Source of the DNA: JACZWL01 sp046756445
GTDB lineage: Bacteria; Pseudomonadota; Gammaproteobacteria; Steroidobacterales; Woeseiaceae
DNA: 38,383 nucleotides
Direction of reading: 5' to 3'
NCBI GenBank assembly: GCA_046756445.1
Contig: JBHHWI010000017.1
Span: 1 to 38,383 of the forward strand
Shown here: positions 8,909 through 17,112 of the stretch, one piece after another
Layout: the number at the start of each line of letters is the position of its first letter
How positions within the stretch are numbered: the first letter of the stretch is position 1
The notes under the pieces: model-generated
What the model saw: only the letters and a program-made list of their open reading frames with translations
What the model was told of the DNA's origin: nothing
Databases searched by the model: none
Position numbers and translations under genes: made by a program

Positions 8909-9120
8909 CAACGAGCGCCCGGCGAGTTTTTGCAGGGTGAGCTGCCGGTGTTCTGACGCACAGGCGAACGACGTTACGGGCGCGCACAATCAAACCATGC
9001 CTGAAATCGTCGGCCGCGCGAAGAAAAATGCCGATAGCGCCGCACTGATATCCGCCTGAAACGCAAACGACCAATTGTCATCGAACTGTAGAATCACGCA
9101 CATCGGCATGGCTGCGCTGC

Positions 9121-9552
9121 ATGGACCTTGAGCCGTTGAGAAGCAACTGGGCGCTCCTGGCGGCGGGCGCAATAGGTCTGATCATAATAATCATCGTGCT
9201 GTCCCGGCTGACCCGACGATCAGCCTGGGGGCAGCTTCGTGACACGCTCCGGGACCTGTCGAAGGCTCGGCGGGAGGAAGCACACGCACTGCGCGCGGTC
9301 GCAAAAGCCGAGCGACTCGCGAATCGGCTGCACGGGAAGGCCGAGCGGGTCAAGCCCAGGCAGGTACAGGAAGCGAACGAGGCGCTGGAGGATGCGAGAT
9401 CACTTGCGAAGATCGCGAACGACAGGGTTCTGATCGCCGAGAATCACGTCCGCCGGGTCATACACGAGGAATATCCGCCCCTGAAGCAGCAGCGATTAAA
9501 GAAGAAGTACCTGCCGAATCAGGAACCGGACAAGAAGCCGTTTTCGTTCTGA
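9121..9552 (+). CDS. N-anchored coiled-coil protein, unknown function
   Basis: A 143-residue protein. One hydrophobic helix (about 11-28, isoleucine-rich) is followed by a highly charged region rich in Arg, Lys, Glu and Ala (35-125) with heptad-like spacing, probably a coiled coil. The tail is basic (KQQRLKKKYLP). No Shine-Dalgarno is evident before ATG 9121; a TAGAAT at 9089-9094 could be a -10 element without a good -35. The 212-base gap upstream holds nothing else I can recognise. No family is identified. Confidence 0.6.
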   Translation: MDLEPLRSNWALLAAGAIGLIIIIIVLSRLTRRSAWGQLRDTLRDLSKARREEAHALRAVAKAERLANRLHGKAERVKPRQVQEANEALEDARSLAKIANDRVLIAENHVRRVIHEEYPPLKQQRLKKKYLPNQEPDKKPFSF

Positions 9553-9561
9553 CCGGAGGCG

Positions 9562-10278
9562 CTATTTGCCTCTGTCCGCCCACCGGTCGGTGGACTGAAA
9601 CCAGAAGTCGACGTATTTCACCGGAACCGGTTTGCCGTCCAGGCTGGCTGGAATGTATTTCGCCTGCTTGACGAATTCCGAGAACTTCTCCCGGCACCTG
9701 TCATTGGCCTTGCCGCTGACGATTTCCGGATCGTGAATGGCGCCCGCCTCATCTATGTGCATCGACACGGTGAATGACATGTCCTTCCGGCAACGCATCG
9801 AGCGCTTCGGCGCATCATAGAGTTGGGGCGAGATGTAATCCGTTCCGTGTGTCTCCCGATTGAAACCCCAGTTCGGATAGACCTTGACGGACCGGTCATC
9901 GCCGACCTTCCTGAAATCCACCGAGTACTGCAGCCAGACTGCCTTGTTTTTGCCGTTGAGTGTTGCGGGCGTGGCTCTTGCATCGTCGGCCGCCTTTTGG
10001 ATTTCCCGAATATAGTAGAACTTCCGGTTATCGAAGCCCCAGCAGTAGGTGTCGACAAACTCACCGTCGGCCGCCAGGCGCGCCCCGCAGAGTATCGAGA
10101 TCGTGGCATCTCCCCGCCAGCTTGGAAACTTAATGAGCTGCTGCAGGCTTTGTTCACCGGTGCCGAGCTTTGCCGGCACGAGCTTGTCGTCCGCCGCGAG
10201 CGTATCGCTGCCGGCCAATGATGTTGTCGCCAGGAAGAAAAATGCGAATTCGGCTCGTTGCATTACTGTTACCGGCAT
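9562..10278 (-). CDS. Periplasmic protein with TonB-C-terminal-like tail
   Basis: With the start at ATG 10278 (MPVTVMQRAEF) the product has 238 residues and an apparent signal peptide (FAFFFLATTSLAG, cleavage near TLA/ADDK). ATG 10263 is an alternative that keeps the same signal. The open frame extends further upstream but without a plausible start. The mature part has scattered cysteines (SILCGARL, TYCWGF, MRCRK, NDRCRE). The last ~75 residues (FTVSMHIDEAGAIHDPEIVSG ... SLDGKPVPVKYVDFWF) resemble the TonB C-terminal beta-alpha-beta fold, as in periplasmic TonB-like proteins, but there is no membrane anchor or proline-rich linker. It is divergent from the quinoprotein gene (74-base gap). Function is unknown. 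Confidence 0.65.
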   Translation of the reverse strand: MPVTVMQRAEFAFFFLATTSLAGSDTLAADDKLVPAKLGTGEQSLQQLIKFPSWRGDATISILCGARLAADGEFVDTYCWGFDNRKFYYIREIQKAADDARATPATLNGKNKAVWLQYSVDFRKVGDDRSVKVYPNWGFNRETHGTDYISPQLYDAPKRSMRCRKDMSFTVSMHIDEAGAIHDPEIVSGKANDRCREKFSEFVKQAKYIPASLDGKPVPVKYVDFWFQSTDRWADRGK

Positions 10279-10352
10279 GTTGTAGACTGCGGCCTTCCTG
10301 TCTTCTGGGCAACTGGTAGCAAAGGATAAGGAACGGCACCAGGACATCAAGT

Positions 10353-12416
10353 ATGGACAAACAGTCGATCGCGGCCACCTGCTTATTCCTTCTCGCCACG
10401 TCAGCGTTCGCGGGATCGCCGGGAGATGTGACTCAGCAGAGGGTGCTTGCCGAAGCTGCTCAAGGTGAAAACTGGTTTCTGAATGGCGGAAATTTCCGCG
10501 GCGAACACTTCAGTCCGCTGGCGCAAATCAACGACCGAAATGTTCAGGATCTCGGGCTCGCCTGGTCGCGGGATCTGCCGGCTCCGGACGGTATTGCTGC
10601 GACGCCGATCGTCGTTGATGGGACGGTCTATCTGTCTGCTCCGCGATCAGTCGTATTCGCGATCGATGCGGCAAGCGGGCAGATACGCTGGACTTTCGAT
10701 CCGGAACTTCACAAGCAGTTTGCGCAGAAACCCTATCTGTCCTGGCGCAGCCGGGTCAACCGTGGCGTCGCAGTCTGGGCCGGCAAGGTTTTCGTCGGCA
10801 CGGCGGACTGCCGACTGATTGCGCTCGACGCCGGCACTGGTCGCGAAATCTGGTCACAGCTTACCTGCGATCCGGAACTGGGGTACGGCATCAGCGATGC
10901 GCCACGGGTCGGCGGTGGCAAGGTCTTTGTCGGCAATGCGGGCTCCGAATCGGGTCAAAAGAATCGCGGCTACGTGACCGCCTATGACGGGGACGACGGG
11001 GCATTCCTGTGGCGCTTTTTCACGGTCCCGAGCGATGATCCCGAACAGAACAGGTCTCCGGCGATGAAATTGGCGGCCGGCAGCTGGTCCGGCGATGCCC
11101 TGCAACAGTACGGTGGTGGCGGCAGCCCCTGGAACGAGATGACCTACGACCCGGGGTCGGGCCTGTTGTTCTTCGGCACGGCCGGAGCGCTTCCCTACGT
11201 GTACGAACTGAGGAATCCGCAGGGAGGAGATAACCTTTTTACGTCATCGGTTGTGGCCGTAAATGCCGATACCGGGGAGTATGTGTGGCACTACCAGACG
11301 GTCCCGCAGGACAGCTGGGATTACAACGCCACGATGAACATAGTGCTCGCGGATTTGAGCATCGACGGGACAGAACGAAACGTCGCGATGATTGCCCCGA
11401 AAAACGGTTTCTTCTATGTGCTGGACCGACTGACGGGAGAACTCATCTCCGCCGAGAAGTACGCGAAGGTTAACTGGGCGACGCACGTCAATCTGGAGAC
11501 CGGCCGTCCGGAACTCGATCCCGAGGGCATGTTCTGGAAGTTACCCGAAGGCGCGACGACCGCCATTTGGCCCAATATGTGGGGAGCCCACAGTTGTCAA
11601 CCGATGGCTTATCACCCCGGTCACGGACTCGTCTACATTCCGGTCATTGACACCCCGCAGATTGTGACAAACCTTCGTGACGGAGATTACATCGATACGA
11701 TGGAAGCGATTCACGAGGTAGACGGCAGACCTCACAGTCCTGGCAAGTTGCTTGCCTGGGACCCGGTATCGCAAGACAGACGATGGTCCGTCGATCATGG
11801 TCTGGCGGTTAGCGGTGGCGTGCTGGCGACAGCCGGTAACCTGGTATTCCAGGGCAATGGCGAGGGCGAGTTCAACGCTTTCGACGCGCAAACCGGCAAG
11901 CCACTCTGGTCCGTGAATACCGGCACGGCGATCAGCGCCGCGCCGGTCAGTTACCGGCTGGAAGGCGATCAGTTTATTCTGATCCCTGCCGGTCTTGGCG
12001 GCGTGATGCAGTTTTTCTACCCGAAGATACATGCCGGCGAGGATGTGCGGGGTCCAACCCGTCTGCTTGCGTTCAAGATCGACGGCGCCGCCGACATGCC
12101 TGAAGTGGAAAGAATCGACCGCAAGGTCGCGGAATTGCCGGAAATCTCGGCAGAGAAAAGCGACTTGAAACTCGGCGCCGAGTTGTACGCGGAGGAATGT
12201 CTCGGTTGCCACGGCAAAGACGCCACGGCCCGATACGGCGGCACAGTGCCGGATCTTCGCTATTCGGCTTTGAATGTGTTCGAGAGCTGGCATGCGATCG
12301 TCATCGGCGGGGCGCGAACGCCGCAGGGCATGCCAGCGTTCGATTTGAGCGTCGAGCAGGCCGACGCGATTCGCGACTACGTTATTTTCGAGGCGCAGAG
12401 GATTGAGTCCGATTAA
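10353..12416 (+). CDS. PQQ-dependent quinohemoprotein dehydrogenase
   Basis: A periplasmic dehydrogenase with an eight-bladed beta-propeller that binds pyrroloquinoline quinone, followed by a cytochrome c domain that passes electrons on. Signal peptide 1-20 (cleavage AFA/GS). Tryptophan-docking type repeats are visible, for example AIDAASGQIRWTF, ALDAGTGREIW, AVNADTGEYVWHY and AFDAQTGKPLW. The likely catalytic Asp323 lies in DSWDYNAT. The haem site CLGCH is at 616-620 and the probable Met ligand is M660 in GMPAF. The Cys-Cys pair that precedes NRGVA in typical quinoprotein alcohol dehydrogenases is missing; WRSRV is there instead. The 3' end overlaps the M20 peptidase by 14 bases. The substrate is unknown; alcohol, sugar or aldehyde are possible. 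No PQQ synthesis genes are in the window. Confidence 0.88.
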   Translation: MDKQSIAATCLFLLATSAFAGSPGDVTQQRVLAEAAQGENWFLNGGNFRGEHFSPLAQINDRNVQDLGLAWSRDLPAPDGIAATPIVVDGTVYLSAPRSVVFAIDAASGQIRWTFDPELHKQFAQKPYLSWRSRVNRGVAVWAGKVFVGTADCRLIALDAGTGREIWSQLTCDPELGYGISDAPRVGGGKVFVGNAGSESGQKNRGYVTAYDGDDGAFLWRFFTVPSDDPEQNRSPAMKLAAGSWSGDALQQYGGGGSPWNEMTYDPGSGLLFFGTAGALPYVYELRNPQGGDNLFTSSVVAVNADTGEYVWHYQTVPQDSWDYNATMNIVLADLSIDGTERNVAMIAPKNGFFYVLDRLTGELISAEKYAKVNWATHVNLETGRPELDPEGMFWKLPEGATTAIWPNMWGAHSCQPMAYHPGHGLVYIPVIDTPQIVTNLRDGDYIDTMEAIHEVDGRPHSPGKLLAWDPVSQDRRWSVDHGLAVSGGVLATAGNLVFQGNGEGEFNAFDAQTGKPLWSVNTGTAISAAPVSYRLEGDQFILIPAGLGGVMQFFYPKIHAGEDVRGPTRLLAFKIDGAADMPEVERIDRKVAELPEISAEKSDLKLGAELYAEECLGCHGKDATARYGGTVPDLRYSALNVFESWHAIVIGGARTPQGMPAFDLSVEQADAIRDYVIFEAQRIESD

Positions 12417-13914
12417 GCGTGCATTGCTCACCATCGCGGTGTTCGCATGGTCGAGCGCGCCGGCGCAGGGGCTGCGGCAAGCGGTGGAAGGCTATGTCGA
12501 CGGGCATGGCAAGGAGATCGTGTCGGAACTCATGTCCGCGCTGGAATTCCCCGCGGTTGCCGCCGATACTGCCAATATCCGCCGTAAGGCCGACTTTCTC
12601 CGCCACCGCCTGGCGGCCAGGAGATTTTTCAGTGAGATTCTGGAAACAGACGGTAACCCATTGGTTTTTGGAAGTTTAACTGTTCCCAATGCGACCCGGA
12701 CCTTGCTGCTCTATTGCCACTACGACGGCCAGCCGGTCGATCCCTCGAAATGGCGGCAGCCGGATCCCTTTCGGCCCGTGTTGCTGGACGGCGGGCTCAC
12801 GCAGGGCTCCTCACCCGTGGATTTCGGGTCGGTCGGGTCAGTCGAGAGAGACTGGCGCATCTACGCGCGCTCAGCGTCCGACGATACGGCTCCCATCGTC
12901 GGCCTGCTCGCGGCGCTGGATGCGCTCCAGGCCGGCGGCATCCCGCTGAGCTCGAACATCAAAGTCATACTGGACGGCGAGGAGGAGGCCGGATCCCCGA
13001 ACCTGGTGTCTGCGATCGAGCGTTACCACGACAGGCTCGCCGCCGACCTGTTGCTGATCTTCGACGGCCCGTTGCATCAGTCAGGTCGACCCACAGTGGT
13101 TTTCGGCGCCAGGGGGATCATGACCGTCGATCTGACCGTGTTCGGACCGAGAGAGCCGTTACACAGCGGCCATTACGGCAACTGGGCGCCGAATCCCGCC
13201 ATGCAACTCGCCCAATTGCTGGCATCGATGAAGGATGCCGACGGCCGCGTCTTGATCGAGGGCTTCTACGACGGCATCCGGCTCACACCGGAAGATCGGC
13301 TGGTACTGGATCAGGTCCCCGACAAGCTCGAGGAGCTCTCGGCCATGCTGGGTTTCTCCCGGCCGGACAAGGTCGGCGACTCGCTGCAGGATGCGATTCA
13401 GTACCCGTCATTGAACGTCCGGGGCATGCAAAGCGCCTGGGTCGGCGCCGGGGCCAGGACGATCATTCCCGATCGCGCTGTCGCCGCAATCGATATTCGC
13501 CTCGTCAAGGAAACGCGCGCCGATGACCTGTACGGAAAACTGCAGGCGCACATCGAGGACCAGGGGTTTCACATCGTCACCGAAGATCCCGACGATGTGG
13601 CGAGGGCGGAGCATGGACGAATCGTGAAAGTCATACATCGAAGCAGCACGAACGCGTATCGAACCGACATCGACAATGCCATCGCAAGGCGGGCCGTGGC
13701 TGCAATCGAGGCCGTGTGGGGCGGGCCGATCGTGCGAAAACGGACCAGCGGCGGGACGGTACCGATTGCACCGTTCATCGAAGCGCTGGGCCTGCCGGCC
13801 ATCGGTGTGCCGACCGTAAATTTCGACAACAACCAGCACAGCCCGAACGAAAACGTGAGGATCGGCCATTTCTTCGACGGCATCGTGACTTTCGCCGCGA
13901 TATTCACAATGTAA
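12403..13914 (+). CDS. Exported M20-family metallopeptidase
   Basis: A zinc-dependent exopeptidase or dipeptidase of the M20 family. Family sites are present: His106/Asp108 in CHYDGQPVD, Asp160/161 in SASDDTAP, the general-base glutamate in DGEEEAGSP (193-195), a lid-domain histidine in PLHSGHYGNW, and the last metal-binding histidine in NNQHSPNE. TTG at 12403 is chosen because it provides the basic n-region SPIKR of a signal peptide ending near APA/QG. The only Shine-Dalgarno-like AGAGGA abuts the start, so initiation probably depends on coupling to the overlapping dehydrogenase gene. The next in-frame TTG (codon 8) would lose the basic residues. It probably degrades peptides in the periplasm. 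Confidence 0.88.
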   Translation: MSPIKRALLTIAVFAWSSAPAQGLRQAVEGYVDGHGKEIVSELMSALEFPAVAADTANIRRKADFLRHRLAARRFFSEILETDGNPLVFGSLTVPNATRTLLLYCHYDGQPVDPSKWRQPDPFRPVLLDGGLTQGSSPVDFGSVGSVERDWRIYARSASDDTAPIVGLLAALDALQAGGIPLSSNIKVILDGEEEAGSPNLVSAIERYHDRLAADLLLIFDGPLHQSGRPTVVFGARGIMTVDLTVFGPREPLHSGHYGNWAPNPAMQLAQLLASMKDADGRVLIEGFYDGIRLTPEDRLVLDQVPDKLEELSAMLGFSRPDKVGDSLQDAIQYPSLNVRGMQSAWVGAGARTIIPDRAVAAIDIRLVKETRADDLYGKLQAHIEDQGFHIVTEDPDDVARAEHGRIVKVIHRSSTNAYRTDIDNAIARRAVAAIEAVWGGPIVRKRTSGGTVPIAPFIEALGLPAIGVPTVNFDNNQHSPNENVRIGHFFDGIVTFAAIFTM

Positions 13915-13942
13915 TACCGATCTTCCGGTAGGTATTTCTACC
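13915..13942. promoter_or_regulatory. Two interlocked inverted repeats, possible regulator site
   Basis: TACCG-N6-CGGTA (13915-13930) and GGTAG-N6-CTACC (13927-13942) share bases and have centres 12 bases apart. Both have perfect 5-base arms and 6-base spacers, as expected for a dimeric regulator binding two adjacent sites. CCCT-N4-AGGG follows about 25 bases on. They lie just after the M20 stop and before the 33-residue ORF. No regulator can be named. Confidence 0.4.
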
Positions 13943-14003
13943 AATTTTCCTCCGACCCGGGATTCCCTAAAAAGGGCGTCAGACTCATAGCCGGAAGATT
14001 GCC

Positions 14004-14105
14004 GTGGATACCATATTTATAGTTTGCAGCATCGGCGGCTTTGCAGCCGTCACGCTCATCTCGCTGACATTGCTGTTAATCGCGATGGGCAAGATCGACG
14101 TCTAG
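14004..14105 (+). CDS. Putative 33-residue single-span membrane peptide
   Basis: A short frame, GTG 14004 to TAG 14105. Almost the whole product is one hydrophobic helix (IFIVCSIGGFAAVTLISL then TLLLIAMG) with a short charged end, KIDV. GGAAGA (13993-13998) lies 5 bases before GTG, at good Shine-Dalgarno spacing. It fills the gap between the M20 peptidase and the convergent deacylase gene, ending 13 bases before the latter's stop. No family is recognised. Membrane small proteins of this size are often accessory subunits, but nothing here identifies a partner. Confidence 0.45.
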   Translation: MDTIFIVCSIGGFAAVTLISLTLLLIAMGKIDV

Positions 14106-14118
14106 TCCTGCTTCTCCG

Positions 14119-15807
14119 TCAATCCGACCAACCGGCCCAGCCGGGGCCGCGCACGATTCGCCCGGGCATCGCACCCGTATGTTCGCCGTCCTTCAACACC
14201 GCTGCGCCATTGACGAAGACGTGCTCGACGCCGCTGGCGTACCGGTGCGGGTCAGGGAAGGTGGCGTGGTCTGTAATCGCGGCCGGATCAAAGACCACAA
14301 TGTCTGCATAATATCCCTGTTCGATTCTGCCGCGACCGCGTATTTGAATGTTCTCGGCCGGAAAGGAAGTCAATCGGCGAATGGCCTCTTCGAGCGGGAT
14401 GATGCCTTCGTCGCGTGAATACCTGCCCAATACACGCGCAAACGTACCGAACGCCCTCGGGTGATTGTTCGACAACAGGAATACGCCCTCCGTTGCCGGC
14501 GCTTCCTCGTCTGAACCGAAACTGACCCATGGCCGGGCCACTTTTTTTCTGACGTTGTCCTCGGACATCATGAAATAGCTGACATCGACCCGGCTGTCGT
14601 CCTCGATGACGAGGTCGATCGCCGTCTCCGCCGGATCCGTACCCCTTTCGCCGGCAACCTGCTTGAGCGTTTTGCCGATCAGTGGCTTTAAGGCATCGGT
14701 TTTGAATCCCAGCAACAGTATGTTTTCAGGACCGGCCTGAAGGTAGCGGTTTTCCCATTCGACCTCGGGACTGGTCATCTCATGAACGACGCGTGCGCGA
14801 ATATCCGGGTCTTTGAGGCGGGCTACCCAGGCATCGTGTCCGCCTTCCTGGACCCACAGCGGCATCGACGCATTCAGTCCGGTCGCGCTCGCCGGATAAG
14901 TGTACATGTCCGCAGTGATCCGCAGCCCCTCGGCGCGAGCGTCCTCGATCATGTCGAATACCCGCTCGAGTTTGTGCCAGTTGGGCCGGCCTGATGCTTT
15001 CAGGTGATAGATCTCCGCCGGCACACCGCTTGTCCGGGCGATTTCGATCAGCTCCCGGACTCCCTCTTCCAGCCTGTTTCCCTCGGATCGGATGTGCGAG
15101 ATGTATGCGCCCCCGAATTCCGCCGCGGCGCTGACCAGCGCAACGAGTTCGTCGGTATCCGCGAAGTTTGCAGGCGCATAGATCAAAGACGAACCGACGC
15201 CGAGTGCTCCCTCGCGCATCGCCGCGCGAACCAGGTCCTGCATGCGGGACAATTCTTCCGAGTTGGCCCTGCGGTTATCGTAGCCGACTTCATGTATGCG
15301 CACGGTGGATGCGCCGACATAGGACGCGACATTGGGGGAGATGCCTTTCGCCGAGAGGTATTCCAGGTATTCACCCAGCGTGGTCCACTCGATGTCGTAT
15401 TTGATGTCTCCCTGCCGGGCCAGTGCGTCCGCCTTCAGGCGGTCGTTCCACGGCCCCATTGACCAGCCTTCGCCCATGACTTCGAGTGTGACGCCCTGCT
15501 TGATATCGCTCATTGCCCGGCCATCCTCGATCAGGGACGCCGTGGCCCAGGACAACATGTTGATGAATCCGGGGGATACGGCCTTGCCGGAAGCATCGAT
15601 CTCTTGCGCCGCGCCCGCAGCGCCGAGCTTGCCGACGGCGGCGATCCTGTCGCCGGAGATGGCGACGTCGCCGACATACGGTTTGCCGCCCAGGCCGTCA
15701 TAAACGGTGCCACCCCGGACGATGACGTCATAGGCGGGCGGACCAGGGCCGCACGCGCCGGCCGCGAGAACTGCAACACAGACCAGCAGTGCGCTTACCT
15801 TATCCAC
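14119..15807 (-). CDS. N-acyl-D-amino-acid deacylase-like lipoprotein
   Basis: An amidohydrolase related to D-aminoacylases, which release D-amino acids from N-acyl derivatives. GTG at 15807 is chosen because it overlaps the upstream dipeptidase stop by 8 bases and gives a lipoprotein signal (hydrophobic 5-17, AAGAC with Cys19). The product has 562 residues. Recognisable sites are His238 in ISHIRSEG, His268 in EIYHLKASG and Asp433 in GSDEEAPATEG. The first HxH metal motif, normally after PGFID, is replaced: PGFIN is followed by MLSWA. The position of the usual zinc-binding cysteine appears to be glutamate (MGEG). Either this is a metal-site variant subfamily or the activity differs from true D-aminoacylases. 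It probably acts in the envelope together with the adjacent M19 dipeptidase. Confidence 0.82.
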   Translation of the reverse strand: MDKVSALLVCVAVLAAGACGPGPPAYDVIVRGGTVYDGLGGKPYVGDVAISGDRIAAVGKLGAAGAAQEIDASGKAVSPGFINMLSWATASLIEDGRAMSDIKQGVTLEVMGEGWSMGPWNDRLKADALARQGDIKYDIEWTTLGEYLEYLSAKGISPNVASYVGASTVRIHEVGYDNRRANSEELSRMQDLVRAAMREGALGVGSSLIYAPANFADTDELVALVSAAAEFGGAYISHIRSEGNRLEEGVRELIEIARTSGVPAEIYHLKASGRPNWHKLERVFDMIEDARAEGLRITADMYTYPASATGLNASMPLWVQEGGHDAWVARLKDPDIRARVVHEMTSPEVEWENRYLQAGPENILLLGFKTDALKPLIGKTLKQVAGERGTDPAETAIDLVIEDDSRVDVSYFMMSEDNVRKKVARPWVSFGSDEEAPATEGVFLLSNNHPRAFGTFARVLGRYSRDEGIIPLEEAIRRLTSFPAENIQIRGRGRIEQGYYADIVVFDPAAITDHATFPDPHRYASGVEHVFVNGAAVLKDGEHTGAMPGRIVRGPGWAGWSD

Positions 15808-17014
15808 CCTGAGCGCGCGCCTCGACCTCGGCCCAGACCCGCAAGAGGTTTTCGCCGAGGATTTTCCGGATATCCGCATCGCTGTAGCCGCGTGCGAGAA
15901 AGCCTTCGATCAGCTTCGGGTAACTCGATACGTCCTTCAGACCGACCGGCAGGGAGTCTCCAACGCCGTCGTAATCGGAACCTATTCCAACATGGTCGAT
16001 GCCGGCCAGGGACACGACGTGATCAAAATGTACGAGCACCTGTTCGAGTGTGGCGTACGGGTAGGGACCGTTCTCCCGGCCGTAGAGATCGATGAACTCG
16101 TCTTCGATCTCGTCGTTCTTCACCAGTCCGTTTTCCTCGATGTAGGCGTCATAGGCATCGCTTCGCGCCCGCGAGTATTCGTTTGCCGGCTTCGCTATGA
16201 ACGCCGAGCCGAAATTGATCATGACCACGCCGCCATTCTCCGCGACCCGCCGGATCATGTCGTCACTCATGTTGCGCTCCCAGTCCGTGGTAAACGTCCT
16301 GGCCGAGGAGTGCGACGCGATCACCGGTGCCTGCGCGATCTCCATGATGTCCCAGAATGCGGCGTCGGATACATGGCTGACGTCGACCATAATGCCGACA
16401 CGGTTCATTTCCCTGACGACTTCGAGGCCGAAGTCACTGAGACCGTCCCATTGTTTGTCGTCGTCATAGGACGAGTCCGAAATCTGATTCGATTCACTGT
16501 GAGTCAGCGTTACGTACCGGATGCCGCGGTCGTAGTAGTACTCGATCATTCGGAGGTCATTGCCGATCGGTGAGCCATTCTCCAGGCCCATTGGCAGCGA
16601 GACGACCCCCGCCGCGAAGTGCCGTCTTACATCGGCCACGGAAAACGGGATCGCGAACTTGTCGGGAGCATCATCGACGATGCGATTGACATACCCGATC
16701 AGGCCATCCGCAAGTTCCCTCGCATCCTCTGTTTGCTTGTCCGCCGGAATATAGATGGACATGAATGGCGCATTGAGCCCGCCGGCGACCGCGCGTGGGT
16801 AATCGAAGTCACCGTCTTCAGTGGACACGGACACGTTGACCCATTCCTTGTTCAGGCGATACGGCACGTCGATATGACCGTCCACAATGATGGACATCCG
16901 GGCCAGCTCGAGCGCCCGCTGCGCCGGATCGGCGGGCAGTTCCGTCTTGTCGGACGGGCCGCAGGCGCAGAGCAGCAGGACACCCGTAGCGGCCCAAAGT
17001 TGTCGGATGGTCAT
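15800..17014 (-). CDS. Membrane dipeptidase (M19) lipoprotein
   Basis: A renal-dipeptidase-type zinc enzyme. The family cleaves dipeptides and tolerates a D-residue at the C-terminal position. Metal-site motifs are all present: His47/Asp49 in DGHIDVP, the bridging glutamate in MGLENGS, histidines in DVSHVSD and ASHSSART, and the aspartate in IGSDYDG. The N-terminus is a lipoprotein signal with lipobox LCAC (Cys18). ATG at 17014 follows GGGAGCAGGA. The last 8 bases overlap the deacylase-like gene, so the two are co-translated. D-residue preference is inferred from the family and from this partner, not shown by the sequence. Confidence 0.92.
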   Translation of the reverse strand: MTIRQLWAATGVLLLCACGPSDKTELPADPAQRALELARMSIIVDGHIDVPYRLNKEWVNVSVSTEDGDFDYPRAVAGGLNAPFMSIYIPADKQTEDARELADGLIGYVNRIVDDAPDKFAIPFSVADVRRHFAAGVVSLPMGLENGSPIGNDLRMIEYYYDRGIRYVTLTHSESNQISDSSYDDDKQWDGLSDFGLEVVREMNRVGIMVDVSHVSDAAFWDIMEIAQAPVIASHSSARTFTTDWERNMSDDMIRRVAENGGVVMINFGSAFIAKPANEYSRARSDAYDAYIEENGLVKNDEIEDEFIDLYGRENGPYPYATLEQVLVHFDHVVSLAGIDHVGIGSDYDGVGDSLPVGLKDVSSYPKLIEGFLARGYSDADIRKILGENLLRVWAEVEARAQGG

Positions 17015-17060
17015 TCCTGCTCCCGGAAACGCCAGGCGACAGAGTATCGGTAATGCCGGC

Positions 17061-17066
17061 TATAAT
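17061..17066 (+). promoter_or_regulatory. Probable -10 box for the duplicated-domain lipoprotein
   Basis: A perfect TATAAT lies 46 bases before ATG 17113, in the gap divergent from the M19 gene. The nearest -35 candidate (GCGACA, 17036-17041) is poor and 19 bases away, so the promoter may depend on an activator. Confidence 0.4.
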
Positions 17067-17112
17067 AAAGTCATGTGACCGGGAGGCACGGCAAACGATC
17101 GGGGGGATAAGA

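Noticed and set aside
8894..8925. Direct repeat GCGCCCGGCGA (8894-8904 and 8915-8925)
   Set aside because: Only two short GC-rich copies across a gene end; no hairpin, no further copies, and probably chance in GC-rich DNA.
9556..9572. GAGGC-N7-GCCTC hairpin between convergent ends
   Set aside because: Short stem, no T-run, and it overlaps the stop and last codons of the minus-strand gene; not enough to call a terminator.
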